DNA from: Nakamurella leprariae
GTDB taxonomy: Bacteria; Actinomycetota; Actinomycetes; Mycobacteriales; Nakamurellaceae
Length of the DNA: 64,000 bases
Assembly: GCF_016918035.1 (NCBI RefSeq)
Contig: NZ_JAERWK010000008.1
Location: 124,001-188,000, forward strand
Reading direction: 5' to 3'
Below are positions 7,936 through 19,116 of this stretch, one piece after another; position 1 is the stretch's first letter, and each line of letters starts with the position of its first letter. Under the pieces are notes generated by a model. The model was not told the origin of the DNA. It worked only from the letters and a program-made list of their open reading frames with translations, and did not search any database. The translations under genes and the position numbers were made by a program.

Positions 7936-9354
7936 TCAGTCGTCGTGACCGAGTCGGTGGATCCGGATGAGGTTGGTCGAACCGGAGGTGTTCGGCGGCG
8001 AGCCGGCCACGATGACCACGGTGTCGCCGTGCTCGTAGCCCGGCACCTCGAGCAGCGCCTGGTCGACCAGGCGCACCATCTCGTCCGTGCTCTCCACCGC
8101 CGCGACCTCGTAGGTGCGGGTCCCCCAGGTCAGCGACAGCTGGTTGCGCACCGCGGCCAGCGGTGTGAAGGCCAGCACCGGCAGCTTGGTGTGCAGCCGG
8201 GACAACCGGCGCACGGTGTCGCCGGAGAAGGTGAACGCCACGACCGCCTTGGCATTCACCCGCTCACCGATGTCGCGGGCGGCGAAGGACAGCACCCCGC
8301 CCCGGGTGCGCGGCGTGTGGGTGAGCGGCGGCGCGGTGACCGACTGCGCCTCGATCGCCTCGATGATCCGGCTCATCGTCTTGACCGTGATGATCGGGTA
8401 CTTGCCGACCGAGGTCTCGCCGGACAGCATCAGCGCGTCCGCGCCGTCGAGCACCGCGTTGGCCACATCGGAGGCCTCGGCCCGGGTCGGCCGCGAGTGC
8501 TCGATCATCGAGTCGAGCATCTGGGTGGCCACGATGACCGGCTTGGCGTTCTCCCGGGCCACCTGCACGGCCCGCTTCTGGAACAGCGGCACCTGCTCGA
8601 GCGGCAGCTCGACGCCGAGATCGCCGCGGGCGACCATGATCCCGTTGAAGGCCAGCACGATGGCCTCGAGATTGGCCACCGCCTCGGGCTTCTCCAGCTT
8701 GGCGATGACCGGGATGCGGGTGGCCCCGACCTCGTCCATCACCGCGTGCACGAGGTCGACGTCCGACGGGGACCGCACGAAGGACAGTGCGATGAAGTCG
8801 ACACCGAGCGACAGCGCGAACTTGAGGTCCTCGATGTCCTTCTCGGACAGCGCCGGGACGGACACGTTCATGCCGGGCAGCGAGATGCCCTTGTTGTTGC
8901 TGACCGGGCCGCCCTCGGTGACCGAGCAGACGACGTCGTTGCCCTTGACCTCCAGGACGACCAGGCCGACCTTGCCGTCGTCGATGAGCAGACGGTCGCC
9001 CGGGCGGGCGTCGTTGGCCAGGCCCTTGTAGGTGGTGGACACCCGCTCCCGCGTGCCCTCGACGTCGTCGACGGTGATGGTGACGGTGTCGCCGTTGTTC
9101 CACTGGTGCGGGCCGTCGGTGAATCGGCCGAGACGGATCTTGGGGCCCTGCAGGTCGGCCAGGATGCCGACCGTGCGGCCCAGCTTGGCGGCGGCGGCAC
9201 GGACGTTGGCGTGCACCGCCTGGTGGTCGGCGTGGTCGCCGTGGCTGAAGTTCATCCGGGCGACGTTCATGCCCGCTTCGATCAGCGCGGTGATGGCTTC
9301 TTCGGAAGAGGTGGCCGGACCGAGTGTGCAGACGATTTTCGCGCGGCGCTCCAT
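7936..9354 (-). CDS. pyk: Pyruvate kinase
   Basis: 472 residues, normal length. Converts PEP and ADP to pyruvate and ATP at the end of glycolysis. N-terminal CTLGPAT and NFSHGDH (35-41), B-domain from ~71, catalytic K219 in IAKLEKPE, the metal/substrate loop ARGDLGVE (242-249), ATQMLDSM and SGETSVGKYP are all present. The C-terminal effector domain starts near residue 345. The ATG has no ribosome binding site; a -10-like TAGTCT sits 6 nt upstream, suggesting a leaderless mRNA. The gltD terminator lies just upstream, so pyk needs its own promoter. Confidence 0.95.
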   Translation of the reverse strand: MERRAKIVCTLGPATSSEEAITALIEAGMNVARMNFSHGDHADHQAVHANVRAAAAKLGRTVGILADLQGPKIRLGRFTDGPHQWNNGDTVTITVDDVEGTRERVSTTYKGLANDARPGDRLLIDDGKVGLVVLEVKGNDVVCSVTEGGPVSNNKGISLPGMNVSVPALSEKDIEDLKFALSLGVDFIALSFVRSPSDVDLVHAVMDEVGATRIPVIAKLEKPEAVANLEAIVLAFNGIMVARGDLGVELPLEQVPLFQKRAVQVARENAKPVIVATQMLDSMIEHSRPTRAEASDVANAVLDGADALMLSGETSVGKYPIITVKTMSRIIEAIEAQSVTAPPLTHTPRTRGGVLSFAARDIGERVNAKAVVAFTFSGDTVRRLSRLHTKLPVLAFTPLAAVRNQLSLTWGTRTYEVAAVESTDEMVRLVDQALLEVPGYEHGDTVVIVAGSPPNTSGSTNLIRIHRLGHDD

Positions 9355-9360
9355 GCCCGC

Positions 9361-9366
9361 AGACTA
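9361..9366 (-). promoter_or_regulatory. Candidate -10 (TAGTCT) for leaderless pyk
   Basis: On the minus strand TAGTCT is followed by six bases and then the pyk ATG, so transcription would begin at or next to the start codon. The -35 would fall inside the gltBD terminator stem; no consensus -35 is visible. Confidence 0.35.
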
Positions 9367-9385
9367 TCCCGCGGCTGAACCGATT

Positions 9386-9421
9386 CCGTGCCCCGGGGCG
9401 GATGTGCGCCCCGGGGCACGG
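9386..9421 (-). terminator. Terminator of gltBD
   Basis: Perfect 15-bp stem (9386-9400 with 9407-9421; arm ccgtgccccggggcg) with 6-nt loop gatgtg, 43 nt after the gltD stop on the minus strand. Followed by only ~30 nt before the pyk start. Confidence 0.8.
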
Positions 9422-9463
9422 AGGACCGGAACAGTCGACGACCGGCCGACGATCGGCCGACGA

Positions 9464-10912
9464 TCAGCGCAGGGCGACCGCGGTCGGCGCCACCGGGTCG
9501 GGCAGGAACGACGACCCGCCGGCCAGCCAGGCGTCCACCGAGGCGGCCGCGGACCGGCCCTCGGCGATGGCCCAGACGATGAGCGACTGCCCGCGACCGG
9601 CGTCCCCGGCCACGAAGATGCCCGGCACGTTGGTCATGTACTTGGCGTCGCGCTGCACGGTGCCACGCGACGTGGGCTGCACACCCAGGTGCTCCAGCAG
9701 CTCCTGCTCGGGCCCGGTGAAGCCGAGGGCGAGCAGGATGAGATCCGCCTGCAGGTGCCGCTCGGTGCCCTCGTACGGCTCGAAGCCGCCGGGGATGCGC
9801 TTGCCCTCGATGAGGTGCAGGCCGGTGACGTGGCCGTCCTCGCCCTCGAAGGTGGTCGAGTTGACGCCGAACACCCGCTCGCCGCCCTCCTCGTGCGCGG
9901 CCGAGATGCGCAGCATCAATGGGTAGGTCGGCCACGGCGTGGTGGGCGACCGGGTCTCCGGCGGGCGCACGTGGATGTCCAGCTGGGTCACCGACGCGGC
10001 GCCCTGGCGCAGCGCGGTGCCGTAGCAGTCGGCGCCGGTGTCGCCGCCGCCGATGATCACCACGTGCTTGCCGGCGGCGTCGATGGAGACCTGGTCGAGC
10101 GTGCCCTCGCAGACCCGGTTCTGCTCGACCAGGTAGTCCATGGCCAGGTGGATGCCCTCGAGGTGGCGACCCTCGATCTCCAGCTCCCGGGCCACGGTCG
10201 CGCCGGTGGCCAGCACCACCGCGTCGAACCGGTCGCGCAGCTGCTCCACGGTGACGTCCACCCCGATCGCGGTGTCCACCACGAAATCGACGCCCTCGGA
10301 CGCCATCTGCTCCAGCCGCCGGTCCAGCACCGCCCGGTCCATCTTGAACTCGGGGATGCCGTAGCGCATCAGGCCGCCGACGCGACCGTCCCGCTCGTAC
10401 ACCACGACCGCGTGCCCGGCCCGGGCCAGCTGCTGCGCCGCGGCCAGCCCGGCCGGGCCGGAGCCGACGACCGCGACCTTCTTGCCGGTCTTCATCGCCG
10501 CGGGCCGCGGGGTCAGGCCGCCGTGGGTGACCGACCAGTCGGCGATCTCCTGCTCGACCAGCTTGATGGCGACCGGGTCGTCCCCGATGCCCAGCACGCA
10601 CGAGCCCTCGCACGGGGCCGGGCAGAGCCGCCCGGTGAACTCGGGGAAGTTGTTCGTCGCGTACAGCCGCTCGGCCGCCTCGGCCCACCGGTCGGTGCGC
10701 ACCAGCTCGTTCCACTCGGGGATGAGATTGCCGAGCGGGCAACCGTTGTGACAGAACGGCACGCCGCAGTCCATGCACCGGGCGGCCTGGATGCGGGTGT
10801 CCTGCCGGTCGAACGGCTCGTAGACCTCGTGGTAGTCCCGCAGCCGCAGCTCGACGGGGCGCCGGGCAGGGGTGTGCCGGCCGTGCTTGAGGAAACCGCT
10901 GGGATCAGCCAC
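9464..10912 (-). CDS. gltD: Glutamate synthase (NADPH) small subunit
   Basis: 482 residues, usual length. The N-terminal iron-sulfur segment has C46, C49, C54 and C58 ([15 protein letters not shown]) and a second cluster motif [10 protein letters not shown]. An FAD-binding Rossmann motif [14 protein letters not shown] and an NAD(P)H-binding motif [13 protein letters not shown] follow. It passes electrons from NADPH to GltB. GTG start overlapping the gltB stop by 8 bp, so translation is coupled. A strong terminator follows. Confidence 0.95.
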   Translation of the reverse strand: MADPSGFLKHGRHTPARRPVELRLRDYHEVYEPFDRQDTRIQAARCMDCGVPFCHNGCPLGNLIPEWNELVRTDRWAEAAERLYATNNFPEFTGRLCPAPCEGSCVLGIGDDPVAIKLVEQEIADWSVTHGGLTPRPAAMKTGKKVAVVGSGPAGLAAAQQLARAGHAVVVYERDGRVGGLMRYGIPEFKMDRAVLDRRLEQMASEGVDFVVDTAIGVDVTVEQLRDRFDAVVLATGATVARELEIEGRHLEGIHLAMDYLVEQNRVCEGTLDQVSIDAAGKHVVIIGGGDTGADCYGTALRQGAASVTQLDIHVRPPETRSPTTPWPTYPLMLRISAAHEEGGERVFGVNSTTFEGEDGHVTGLHLIEGKRIPGGFEPYEGTERHLQADLILLALGFTGPEQELLEHLGVQPTSRGTVQRDAKYMTNVPGIFVAGDAGRGQSLIVWAIAEGRSAAASVDAWLAGGSSFLPDPVAPTAVALR

Positions 10913-13900
10913 GGGCAGACTCCATGATCATCTCGTTCGCGTCGAGGCCGCGCTCGGCGGCCTCGGCCATCACCGACAGCACCCGGCGGTAGTCGCGGGG
11001 CATGACCCGGGAGAACCGGGCGGCCGAACCCGGCCAGTCGGCCAGGAGGGACGCGGCGATCCGCGACCCGGTCAACTTGGCGTGGGCACTGACCACCTCG
11101 CCCAGCCACACCACCTCGTCGGCGGCCAGTTCCTCGAGGTCGACCAGCTCGCCGTTCACCCGGGTCGGGTCCGCGTCGAGCAGGTACGCGATGCCGCCGC
11201 TCATGCCGGCACCGACGTTCCGGCCGGTGCGGCCCAGGATGACCACCCGTCCGCCGGTCATGTACTCGCAGGCGTGGTCGCCGGTGCCCTCGACCACCAT
11301 GAGCGCGCCGGAGTTGCGGACGGCGAACCGCTCGCCGACCCGGCCACGCAGGTACATCTCGCCCGAGGTGGCGCCGTACCCGACGGTGTTGCCCCCGATG
11401 ACCTGGACCTTGACGCCGGGTGCCTGGGCCGGCGAGTTCTCGTCCGGCCGGACGACCAGCCGGCCGCCGGAGAGGCCCTTGCCGATGTAGTCGTTGGCGT
11501 CCCCGACCAGCGTGATGGTTACGCCCCGCGGCAGGAAGGCGCCGAGCGACTGGCCGGCGGTGCCGGTCAGCTGCACGTCGAAGGTGCCGTCCGGGGCTCC
11601 GTCCGGACCCCAGCGGCGGGTGACCTCCGAGCCCAGCATGGTGCCGGCGGTGCGGTCCACGTTGCGCACGGGCAGGTCGATGCGCACCGGCTTGTCCGGT
11701 GCGGTCGGGGCCGCCTCCAGCGCGTCGGCGGCCAGCCCGATGAGCCTGGCGTCCAGCGAGCGGGACAGGTCGTGCTGCGCGGGCCGGACGCAGCGGTGGT
11801 CGCTGTCGACGTCGGCGATGTGCAGCAGCGGGGCCAGGTCGAGCCCGGCCGCGCGGTGGTGCCGCACGGCGGAGTCGACGTCGAGCAGGTCGGCACGGCC
11901 GACGGCCTCGTCGAGGCTGCGCAACCCCAGGGACGCCAGATAGCGGCGCACCTGCTCGGCCAGGTACAGGAAGAAGGTCTCGACGAACTCCGGCGTGCCG
12001 GTGTACCGCGCCCGCAGCACCGGGTTCTGCGTGGCGATGCCGACCGGGCAGGTGTCCAGGTGGCAGACGCGCATCATGATGCAGCCGGCCACGATGAGCG
12101 GCGCGGTGGAGAAGCCGAACTCCTCGGCGCCCAGCAGGGCCGCGACCACCACGTCCCGGCCGGTCTTGAGCCCGCCGTCGACCTGCACCCGGACCTGCTC
12201 GCGCAGCTCGTTGATGCGCAGCGTCTGTTGCGTCTCGGCCAACCCCAGCTCCCACGGCTGGCCGGCGTGCTTCAGCGACGTCAGCGCGGCCGCGCCGGTG
12301 CCACCGTCGTACCCGGCCACGATGACCTTGTCGGCGTGCGCCTTGGTCACCCCGGCGGCGACGGTCCCGACGCCCGGCGTGGACACCAGCTTCACCGAGA
12401 CCGCCGCGCGCGGGTTGGCGTTGCGCAGGTCGTGGATGAGCTGCTTGAGGTCCTCGATCGAGTAGATGTCGTGGTGCGGCGGCGGCGAGATCAGGCCGAC
12501 GCCCGGGGTGGCGTGCCGGGTGGCGGCCACCCACGGGTAGACCTTGTGCCCGGGCAGCTGCCCGCCCTCACCGGGCTTGGCGCCCTGGGCCATCTTGATC
12601 TGGATCTCGTCGGCATTCACCAGGTACGCACTGGTCACCCCGAAGCGGCCGGAGGCCACCTGCTTGATGGCCGAACGCGTCTCCGGGTCGAGCAGCCGCT
12701 CGACGTCCTCGCCACCCTCGCCGGTGTTCGACTTGCCGCCCAGCCGGTTCATCGCGATGGCCAACGTCTTGTGCGCCTCGGCCGAGATGGAACCGTAGGA
12801 CATGGCCCCGGTGACGAACCGCTTCACGATCTCCGACGCCGGCTCGACCTCCTCCAGCGGCACCGCGGTGATCGAGGAGTCGCGGTCGGCCGAGCGCAGG
12901 TCGAACAGGCCGCGCAGCGTGCCGCCCTCCCGCGACAGCTCGTCCACCTTGTCGGTGTAGCGCTGGAAGACGTCCTCCTGCTTGGACCGGGCCGAGTGCT
13001 GCAGCAGGTAGACGGTCTCCGGGTTGAACAGGTGGATCTCGCCCTCGCGGCGCCACTGGTACTGCCCGCCGACCTCCAGGCCGCGGTGCTCCAGGGCGGT
13101 CGGGTTCGGCACGAAGGCCACCGCGTGCCGGGCGGCCACGTCGGAGGCCAGCACGGTCAGGTCGCTGCCGCCGGTGTGCGTGGTGGTGCCGGTGAAGTAC
13201 TCGTCCAGCAGGTCCTGGTCCAGGCCGAAGCAGGCGAAGATCTGCGCCTGCCGGTACGACCCGACGGTGGAGATGCCCATCTTGGACATCACCTTGAGCA
13301 CGCCCTTGGACAGCGCGACCACGACGTTGCGGATGGCGGTCTTGGGGTCGACGTCACCCAGCAGGCCCTGGGCGGCCAGGTCCGCGGCCGACTCCACGGC
13401 CAGGTACGGGTTCACCGCACCGGCGCCGTAGCCCAGCAGCAGCGCGATGTGGTGCACCTCGCGGGCGTCGCCGGACTCCACGACCAGCGCGACCTTGGTC
13501 CGCGACTTCTGCCGCACCAGGTGCTGGTGCACGGCCGAGGTGAGCAGCAGCGACGGGATCGGCGCCAGCTGCTCGTCCGACCCGCGGTCGGACAGCACGA
13601 TGATCCGGGCGCCGCCGGCGATGGCCGCGTCGGCCTGCCGCCGGCAGTGCTCGATCGCCTCGGCCAGCGCCGAACCGCCGCCGGCCACCCGGTACAGACC
13701 GTTGATGGTGACCGCGGCGAAACCGGGCAGATCACCGTCGGCGTTGATCCGGACCAGCTTGGCCAGGTCGATGTTGTCGACCACCGGCAGCGGCAGCACG
13801 ATGTGCCGGCACGACGCCGGGGTCGGGTCCAGCAGGTTGCCCTCCGGCCCGATCACGCTGGCCAGCGACGTGACCACCGACTCGCGGATGGCGTCCAGCG

Positions 13901-15506
13901 GCGGGTTGGTCACCTGGGCGAAGAGCTGACTGAAGTAGTCGAAGATCATCCGCGGCCGGTCGGACAGCACCGCTTCGGGCGTGTCCGTGCCCATCGAGCC
14001 GGTCGACTCCGCGCCGGTGGCGGCCATCGGCTGCACCAGGACGCGCAGCTCCTCCTCGGTGTACCCGAAGATCTGCTGCTTGCGGAGCACGTCGGTGTGC
14101 GGGGTGACCACGTACTCACGGCTGGGCAGGTCGGACAGCCGGATGAGCCCGGCGTCCACCCAGTCCCGGTACGGGTGCTCGCCGGCCAGGTGGTCCTTGA
14201 TGGCCTGGTCGTCGAGGATCCTCCCGGCGTCCGTGTCGACCAGGAACATCCGGCCGGGCTGCAGCCGGCCGCGCTCGAGCACCTTCTCCGGCGGGATCGG
14301 CAGCACGCCGGACTCGGAGGCCAGCACCACGGTGTCGTCGGTGGTGAGCCACCAGCGGCCCGGACGCAGCCCGTTGCGGTCGAGCACGGCGCCCAGCAGG
14401 GTGCCGTCGGTGAACGTGACGCAGGCCGGGCCGTCCCACGGTTCGATGAGCGACGCGTGGAACTCCCAGAACGCCTTGCGCTCCGGGGTCAGCGTCGGGT
14501 TGTTCTCCCACGCCTCCGGGATCATCATCATCACCGCGTGCGGCAGGCTGCGGCCGCCCAGGTGCAGCAGCTCCAGCACCTCGTCGAACGACGCCGAGTC
14601 CGAGGCCTCCGGGCTGCAGATCGGGAAGACCCGCTTGAGGTCGCCCGGGATCAGGTCGGACTCCAGCAGCGCCTCGCGCGCCCGCATCCGGTTGCGGTTG
14701 CCGCGCACCGTGTTGATCTCGCCGTTGTGTGCGATGAACCGGAACGGGTGGGCCAGCGGCCAGGCCGGGAACGTGTTGGTGGAGAACCGCGAGTGCACGA
14801 TCGCGATGGCCGACTCGGTGCGCTCGTCGGTCAGGTCGGCGAAGAACGCCGGCAGCTGCTCGGTGGTGAGCATGCCCTTGTAGACGATGGTGCGGCTGGA
14901 CAGCGAGCAGAAGTACGTGCCCACACCGGCGTCGGTGGTCCGCTTGCGGAACAACTTGCGGGCCGGGTAGATGAGCCGGTCCAGCGCCAGACCGGCCGGC
15001 CGCTGGCCGTCCGCGCCGACAGGCCCGGCCAGGAACAGCTGCTCGAACGCGGGCATCACGTCGACGGCCATCTTGCCCACGCCGGCACCGACCGCGTCGG
15101 TCGGCACGGTCCGCCAGCCCAGCAGCTCCAACCCCTCCTGGGCGGCCACCCCGGCGATGATCGTCTTCGCGCGGTCCCGCTCGTCCTGGTCGGCGGGCAG
15201 GAACGCGATGCCGGTGGCGTAGGCCTGGCCGTGCCGCGGGTCGGCGGCCTCCGGCAGCTCGAACCCGGTCGTCGCGCGCAGCAACCGGTCCGGGACCTGG
15301 ATGAGGATGCCGGCGCCGTCACCCACCGCCGGGTCGGCGCCGGCCGCCCCGCGGTGGTCGAGGTTGATCAGCGCGGTGATGCCGTCGGCGACCACGGTGT
15401 GACTCCGGCGACCGCGGATGTCCGCAACCGCAGCCACCCCGCAGGCGTCCCGATCGAGGGCGGGGTCGTAGAGGCCCTGAGGGCCCGGGGTCGCCGAGAA
15501 GAGCAC
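10905..15506 (-). CDS. gltB: Glutamate synthase (NADPH) large subunit
   Basis: 1533 residues from the GTG at 15506, chosen because GGGAGG lies 6 nt upstream and the product then starts with a ~21-residue propeptide before ACGV, as in known GltB; a longer open frame to 15665 adds 53 residues without similarity. Cys22 would be the N-terminal nucleophile of the class II glutamine amidotransferase domain after processing. The central domain, the FMN domain with the [3Fe-4S] motif CHLDTCPVG and the C-terminal GXGXG beta-helix ([24 protein letters not shown]) follow. It makes two glutamates from glutamine and 2-oxoglutarate. A GlnR-like box lies upstream. Confidence 0.95.
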   Translation of the reverse strand: MLFSATPGPQGLYDPALDRDACGVAAVADIRGRRSHTVVADGITALINLDHRGAAGADPAVGDGAGILIQVPDRLLRATTGFELPEAADPRHGQAYATGIAFLPADQDERDRAKTIIAGVAAQEGLELLGWRTVPTDAVGAGVGKMAVDVMPAFEQLFLAGPVGADGQRPAGLALDRLIYPARKLFRKRTTDAGVGTYFCSLSSRTIVYKGMLTTEQLPAFFADLTDERTESAIAIVHSRFSTNTFPAWPLAHPFRFIAHNGEINTVRGNRNRMRAREALLESDLIPGDLKRVFPICSPEASDSASFDEVLELLHLGGRSLPHAVMMMIPEAWENNPTLTPERKAFWEFHASLIEPWDGPACVTFTDGTLLGAVLDRNGLRPGRWWLTTDDTVVLASESGVLPIPPEKVLERGRLQPGRMFLVDTDAGRILDDQAIKDHLAGEHPYRDWVDAGLIRLSDLPSREYVVTPHTDVLRKQQIFGYTEEELRVLVQPMAATGAESTGSMGTDTPEAVLSDRPRMIFDYFSQLFAQVTNPPLDAIRESVVTSLASVIGPEGNLLDPTPASCRHIVLPLPVVDNIDLAKLVRINADGDLPGFAAVTINGLYRVAGGGSALAEAIEHCRRQADAAIAGGARIIVLSDRGSDEQLAPIPSLLLTSAVHQHLVRQKSRTKVALVVESGDAREVHHIALLLGYGAGAVNPYLAVESAADLAAQGLLGDVDPKTAIRNVVVALSKGVLKVMSKMGISTVGSYRQAQIFACFGLDQDLLDEYFTGTTTHTGGSDLTVLASDVAARHAVAFVPNPTALEHRGLEVGGQYQWRREGEIHLFNPETVYLLQHSARSKQEDVFQRYTDKVDELSREGGTLRGLFDLRSADRDSSITAVPLEEVEPASEIVKRFVTGAMSYGSISAEAHKTLAIAMNRLGGKSNTGEGGEDVERLLDPETRSAIKQVASGRFGVTSAYLVNADEIQIKMAQGAKPGEGGQLPGHKVYPWVAATRHATPGVGLISPPPHHDIYSIEDLKQLIHDLRNANPRAAVSVKLVSTPGVGTVAAGVTKAHADKVIVAGYDGGTGAAALTSLKHAGQPWELGLAETQQTLRINELREQVRVQVDGGLKTGRDVVVAALLGAEEFGFSTAPLIVAGCIMMRVCHLDTCPVGIATQNPVLRARYTGTPEFVETFFLYLAEQVRRYLASLGLRSLDEAVGRADLLDVDSAVRHHRAAGLDLAPLLHIADVDSDHRCVRPAQHDLSRSLDARLIGLAADALEAAPTAPDKPVRIDLPVRNVDRTAGTMLGSEVTRRWGPDGAPDGTFDVQLTGTAGQSLGAFLPRGVTITLVGDANDYIGKGLSGGRLVVRPDENSPAQAPGVKVQVIGGNTVGYGATSGEMYLRGRVGERFAVRNSGALMVVEGTGDHACEYMTGGRVVILGRTGRNVGAGMSGGIAYLLDADPTRVNGELVDLEELAADEVVWLGEVVSAHAKLTGSRIAASLLADWPGSAARFSRVMPRDYRRVLSVMAEAAERGLDANEMIMESARG

Positions 15507-15832
15507 GGCAGGCCTCCCGTCGTGGTCGCGCGCCCGGACGGGGTCGTCCGGCAGCGGGTGGAGTGGGCGCCCGCGACCGAAGGGCGGCGCCATCGGCGAC
15601 CTCGTCGTGAGCTGGTGCGGCCGGGAAGACCCGGCTCGGCGAATTCCGGACAGCGTTCGAAGCACGGACTTCAGGTCGGCGACCGGAGGCCCTTCAGCAG
15701 GGTGGGTGCGACTCAGGACGACAGTGGCCCGGCCTTCACGGAGTTACCGCACGGAATTTACCGCACGTTCGGACACCGACGAACAGCGTCGCCGGTGTGA
15801 TGCCCGCGCCTTGCGGCGGGCGGCGAGGACCG
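15507..15832. other. Intergenic region: gltB leader and promoter
   Basis: 326 bp between the lgt stop and the preferred gltB start, both minus strand. It contains a -10-like TAAATT (rc of 15755-15760), repeated TTACCGCACG sites (15744-15767) and a leader of about 240 nt. No clear intrinsic terminator for lgt is visible. The open frame continuing gltB upstream of 15506 has no recognisable similarity. Confidence 0.55.
15743..15767 (-). promoter_or_regulatory. Direct-repeat operator overlapping gltB -10; GlnR-like box
   Basis: TTACCGCACG occurs at 15744-15753 and again at 15758-15767, period 14 bp. Read on the plus strand the left part is GTTAC-N6-GAATT, close to the actinobacterial GlnR consensus GTNAC-N6-GAAAC. 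The candidate minus-strand -10 TAAATT (15755-15760) lies within it. Nitrogen control of gltBD is a sensible role; the assignment is inference. Confidence 0.4.
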
Positions 15833-16900
15833 TCACCCGCGGTGCGGGTCCTGATCCTCCTCCGGGGTCCGGTTCCCCGCCGTCTCAGCCGCCGTCTCAG
15901 CCGCCGTCTCGACCGGCGTCGCGGCGCCGGCCACCGCCGTGGGGCCGGCCTGGTGATCATCGGGCCGGTCGCCGTCGGGCCGGACGCCGTCACGGCCGCC
16001 CCACACCAGCGCCGGATCCTCCCGCGGCACGTGCCGGCGCAGCACCAGGAACAGCACGGCGCCGAGGAACACGATGACCGAGGTGAAGACGTTGATCCGG
16101 AGCCCGAGGAACTCGTTGGCCGGGTCGATGCGCAGCAGCTCGATCCAGGTCCGGCCCAGGGTGTAGCCGGCCACGTACAGCGCGAACGCCCGGCCACCGC
16201 CCAACCGGAACCGCTGGTCGGCCCAGACCACCACCGCGGCCACCGCCAGGTTCCACAGCAGCTCGTACAGGAACGTCGGCTGGAACGTGCCGCACAGCAC
16301 CTCGGGGCTGGCCTTGACGTACTCGGTCGGGAACTCGCAGGTGGAGCCGGCCGGGATCTGGCCCGCCACCCCGTCCGGGGTGCGCAGGTAGACCTCCAGC
16401 GCCCACGGCAGGTCGCTGGCCGAACCGAACAGCTCCTGGTTGAACCAGTTGCCCAGCCGGCCGACGGCCTGGGCGACGACGATCCCGGGTGCGACCGCGT
16501 CGGCGAAGGCGCTGAGCGGGACCTTGTAGTACCGGCAGCCGATCCAGGCGCCGACCGCACCGAGGGCGATGGCGCCCCAGATGCCCAACCCGCCGTTCCA
16601 GACGGCGAAGGCGTTCCACGGGTTGCGACCGTCGCCGAAGTACAGCTGGTGGTCGGTGATCACGTGGTAGAGCCGGCCGCCGATGATGCCGAACGGCACC
16701 GCGAAGACGGCGATGTCGGTGACCCGGCCGGGACGGCCGCCGCGGGCGGTGAACCGGCGGTTGCCCCACCAGACCGCCACCACGATGCCGACGATGATGC
16801 AGACCGCGTAGGCGCGGACGGCGATCGGACCGACGTACCAGACGCCCTGCGGCGGGGACGGGATGGTGGCCAGGAACCCGGCGGTCACGCCGCCGGTCAT
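15833..16900 (-). CDS. lgt: Prolipoprotein diacylglyceryl transferase
   Basis: 355 residues. Transfers diacylglycerol to the lipobox cysteine of prelipoproteins in the membrane. Seven or so membrane segments, with the Lgt signature GRLGNWFNQE at 147-156, the essential His region GGRLYHVITDHQLY (~74-87) and the Arg of GYTLGRTWIELLR. The ATG at 16900 overlaps the trpA stop (ATGA) and fits the family start. After the last helix a ~60-residue hydrophilic tail contains an ETAAETAAETA repeat. Last gene of the his/trp supra-operon, as in mycobacteria. Confidence 0.94.
   Translation of the reverse strand: MTGGVTAGFLATIPSPPQGVWYVGPIAVRAYAVCIIVGIVVAVWWGNRRFTARGGRPGRVTDIAVFAVPFGIIGGRLYHVITDHQLYFGDGRNPWNAFAVWNGGLGIWGAIALGAVGAWIGCRYYKVPLSAFADAVAPGIVVAQAVGRLGNWFNQELFGSASDLPWALEVYLRTPDGVAGQIPAGSTCEFPTEYVKASPEVLCGTFQPTFLYELLWNLAVAAVVVWADQRFRLGGGRAFALYVAGYTLGRTWIELLRIDPANEFLGLRINVFTSVIVFLGAVLFLVLRRHVPREDPALVWGGRDGVRPDGDRPDDHQAGPTAVAGAATPVETAAETAAETAGNRTPEEDQDPHRG
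15877..15912. repeat. Three tandem 12-bp repeats in the lgt 3' end
   Basis: ccgccgtctcag occurs at 15877-15888 and 15889-15900, with a third copy altered in its last two bases (15901-15912). It encodes the ETAAETAAETA tail of Lgt; unit gain or loss stays in frame. Confidence 0.85.
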
Positions 16901-17724
16901 GCCGAGGCCGCCCGGACCCCGCGGGCCAGCTCGGTGGCCAGCCGGCGGACGCCCTCGACGTCGGTGCCGTCCGGCCCGGCCGCCTGCACGAACGCCGATC
17001 CGACGATGACCGCGTCGGCGAAGCCGGCGATCTGCGCCGCCTGCTCGGCGGTCCGCACGCCCAGACCGACACCGATCGGCAGGTCGGTGACCGCCCGGCA
17101 GCGGGCCACCAGGTCGGCGGCGCCTGCCCCGACCTGGTCCCGGCCGCCGGTCACACCCATCACCGAGGCGGCGTACAGGAAGCCGCGGGTGGCCGCGGTG
17201 GTGCGGGCGATCCGCTCGGTCGGCGAGGACGGGGCGACCAGGAAGATCGGCGCGACCCCGTGGGCCTCGGCGGCGGCGGTCCACTCGTCGGCCTCGTCGA
17301 CGATGAGGTCCGGGGTGATCACGCCGGCGCCGCCGACCGCGGCCAGGTCCCGGGCGAACGCGTCGGCGCCGTAGGCCAGCACCGGGTTGAAGTAGGTCAT
17401 CACGACGGCCTGTCCGCCGGCCCGGGTGACCGAGCCCACCAGGTCGAAGACATCGCGGGTGTGCCAGCCGGCGGCCAGCGCGGTCTGCGCCGCGGCCTGG
17501 ATGACCGGCCCGTCCAGCACCGGGTCGGAGAACGGCAGGCCCACCTCGACCAGGTCGCAGCCGCCCTCGACCATCGCGGCGAACAGCCGGCGGGAGGTGG
17601 CGGGGTCGGGGTACCCGGCCGGCAGGTAGCCGACCAGGGCGGCCCGCCCCTCGGCGCGGGTGCGGGCGAACAGCTCGGCCAGCCGGCCGGTGCCGGTCTG
17701 GTCGGCGGTGGTCGGGGTGCTCAT
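16897..17724 (-). CDS. trpA: Tryptophan synthase alpha chain
   Basis: 275 residues, (beta-alpha)8 barrel. Cleaves indole-3-glycerol phosphate to indole and glyceraldehyde-3-phosphate and passes indole to TrpB. Catalytic pair E60 and D71 in [16 protein letters not shown] match E49/D60 of the enteric enzyme. Phosphate-binding loop motifs near GVGLGVRT and VIVGSAFV are present. The start overlaps the trpB stop by ATGA and the 3' end overlaps lgt by 4 bp. Confidence 0.96.
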   Translation of the reverse strand: MSTPTTADQTGTGRLAELFARTRAEGRAALVGYLPAGYPDPATSRRLFAAMVEGGCDLVEVGLPFSDPVLDGPVIQAAAQTALAAGWHTRDVFDLVGSVTRAGGQAVVMTYFNPVLAYGADAFARDLAAVGGAGVITPDLIVDEADEWTAAAEAHGVAPIFLVAPSSPTERIARTTAATRGFLYAASVMGVTGGRDQVGAGAADLVARCRAVTDLPIGVGLGVRTAEQAAQIAGFADAVIVGSAFVQAAGPDGTDVEGVRRLATELARGVRAASA

Positions 17725-19055
17725 CGGGCCGGCTCTCCTTCGGCGGTGCCCGCCGGCGGGACGGGCAACCCGTCCGGCGGGTCCTGGTGCTGGTCGGGCT
17801 CGCCGAGGCCGAACCAGCGCATGGCCGTCTCCATGTCCTTGTCGCCGCGGCCGGAGATGTTGATCAGCACGATGCCGTCCGGGCCGAGCTCGCGGGCCAG
17901 GTCGATGCCGCCGGCCACCGCATGCGCCGACTCGACCGCCGGGATGATGCCCTCGGTGCGGGCCAGCGTGGCCAGCGCTTCCATCGCCTGGGTGTCGGTG
18001 ATCGGCCGGTACTCGGCGCGGCGGATGTCGGCCAGATGGCTGTGTTCCGGCCCGACGCCCGGGTAGTCCAGGCCGGCGGAGATCGAGTGCGACTCGATGA
18101 CCTGGCCGTCCGCGTCCTGCAGCAGGAACGACCGGGCGCCGTGCAGCACCCCGACCGATCCCCCGCTGATGGTGGCCGCGTGCCGGCCCGTCTCGACGCC
18201 GTCCCCACCGGCCTCCAGGCCGACCAGCCGCACGTCCGGATCGTCCAGGAAGGCGTGGAAGATGCCGATCGCGTTCGAACCGCCGCCCACGCAGGCGGCG
18301 ACCGCGTCGGGCAACCGCCCGGTCTGCTCGAGCACCTGGGCGCGCGCCTCCAGTCCGATGATCCGCTGCAGGTCGCGGACGATGACCGGGAACGGGTGCG
18401 GGCCGCCGACCGTGCCGAACAGGTAGAAGGTGTGGTCGACGGTCGCGACCCAGTCGCGGAACGCCTCGTTGATGGCGTCCTTGAGGGTGGCCGAACCGGT
18501 GGCCACGGACACGACCTCCGCGCCGAGCAATCGCATCCGGGCCACGTTCAGTGCCTGCCGCTCGGTGTCGACCCGGCCCATGTAGATGGTGCAGTCCAGC
18601 CCGAGCAGGGCCGCGGCGGTGGCGGTGGCCACCCCGTGCTGCCCCGCACCGGTCTCGGCGATGATCCGGGTCTTGCCCATCAGCTGCGCGAGCAGGGCCT
18701 GGCCGAGCACGTTGTTGATCTTGTGGCTGCCGGTGTGGTTGAGGTCCTCGCGCTTGAGCAGGATGCGCGCGCCGCCGACCTGGGCGGTCAGCCGATCGGC
18801 CGGCCAGACCGGGCTGGGCCGCCCTGCGTAGTCACGGGCCAACCGGTCCAGCTCGGCCAGGAACGACGGGTCACGACGGGCCTTGCGCCAGGCCTCGGCC
18901 ACCTCGTCGAGGGCACCGACCAGCGCCTCGGGCAGCCAACGGCCACCGAACCGGCCGAAGTAGCCGCGCTCGTCGGGGTCGTGCGCCGTTCCGGCGATCG
19001 CCTCGGAGTGCCGCGGCAGCGGCGACGACAGGCCTGCGGGCGCGGCGGAGTTCAC
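17721..19055 (-). CDS. trpB: Tryptophan synthase beta chain
   Basis: 444 residues, PLP enzyme that condenses indole with serine. PLP lysine K112 in [10 protein letters not shown]; the glycine-rich phosphate loop GGGSNAIG and the C-terminal GRGDKD are present. The ~30 residues before [10 protein letters not shown] are a variable extension. GTG start with a modest GGGAG upstream; 61 bp separate it from trpC, without a clear hairpin. Confidence 0.96.
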   Translation of the reverse strand: MNSAAPAGLSSPLPRHSEAIAGTAHDPDERGYFGRFGGRWLPEALVGALDEVAEAWRKARRDPSFLAELDRLARDYAGRPSPVWPADRLTAQVGGARILLKREDLNHTGSHKINNVLGQALLAQLMGKTRIIAETGAGQHGVATATAAALLGLDCTIYMGRVDTERQALNVARMRLLGAEVVSVATGSATLKDAINEAFRDWVATVDHTFYLFGTVGGPHPFPVIVRDLQRIIGLEARAQVLEQTGRLPDAVAACVGGGSNAIGIFHAFLDDPDVRLVGLEAGGDGVETGRHAATISGGSVGVLHGARSFLLQDADGQVIESHSISAGLDYPGVGPEHSHLADIRRAEYRPITDTQAMEALATLARTEGIIPAVESAHAVAGGIDLARELGPDGIVLINISGRGDKDMETAMRWFGLGEPDQHQDPPDGLPVPPAGTAEGEPAR

Positions 19056-19116
19056 GTGCGGACTGCTCCCAACGAACGACGGGACGATCGCGCCCGGTCG
19101 GGACGCCTGGACGGAG

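Noticed and set aside
15507..15665. Longer gltB start adding 53 residues
   Set aside because: The extra residues lack similarity and would displace the N-terminal propeptide; GTG 15506 has an ideal ribosome binding site.
10872..15800. 1642-codon plus-strand open frame opposite gltB
   Set aside because: It mirrors gltB codon by codon, is rich in Arg/Gly/His/Val typical of antisense GC frames, and has no family motif; gltB on the minus strand is complete.
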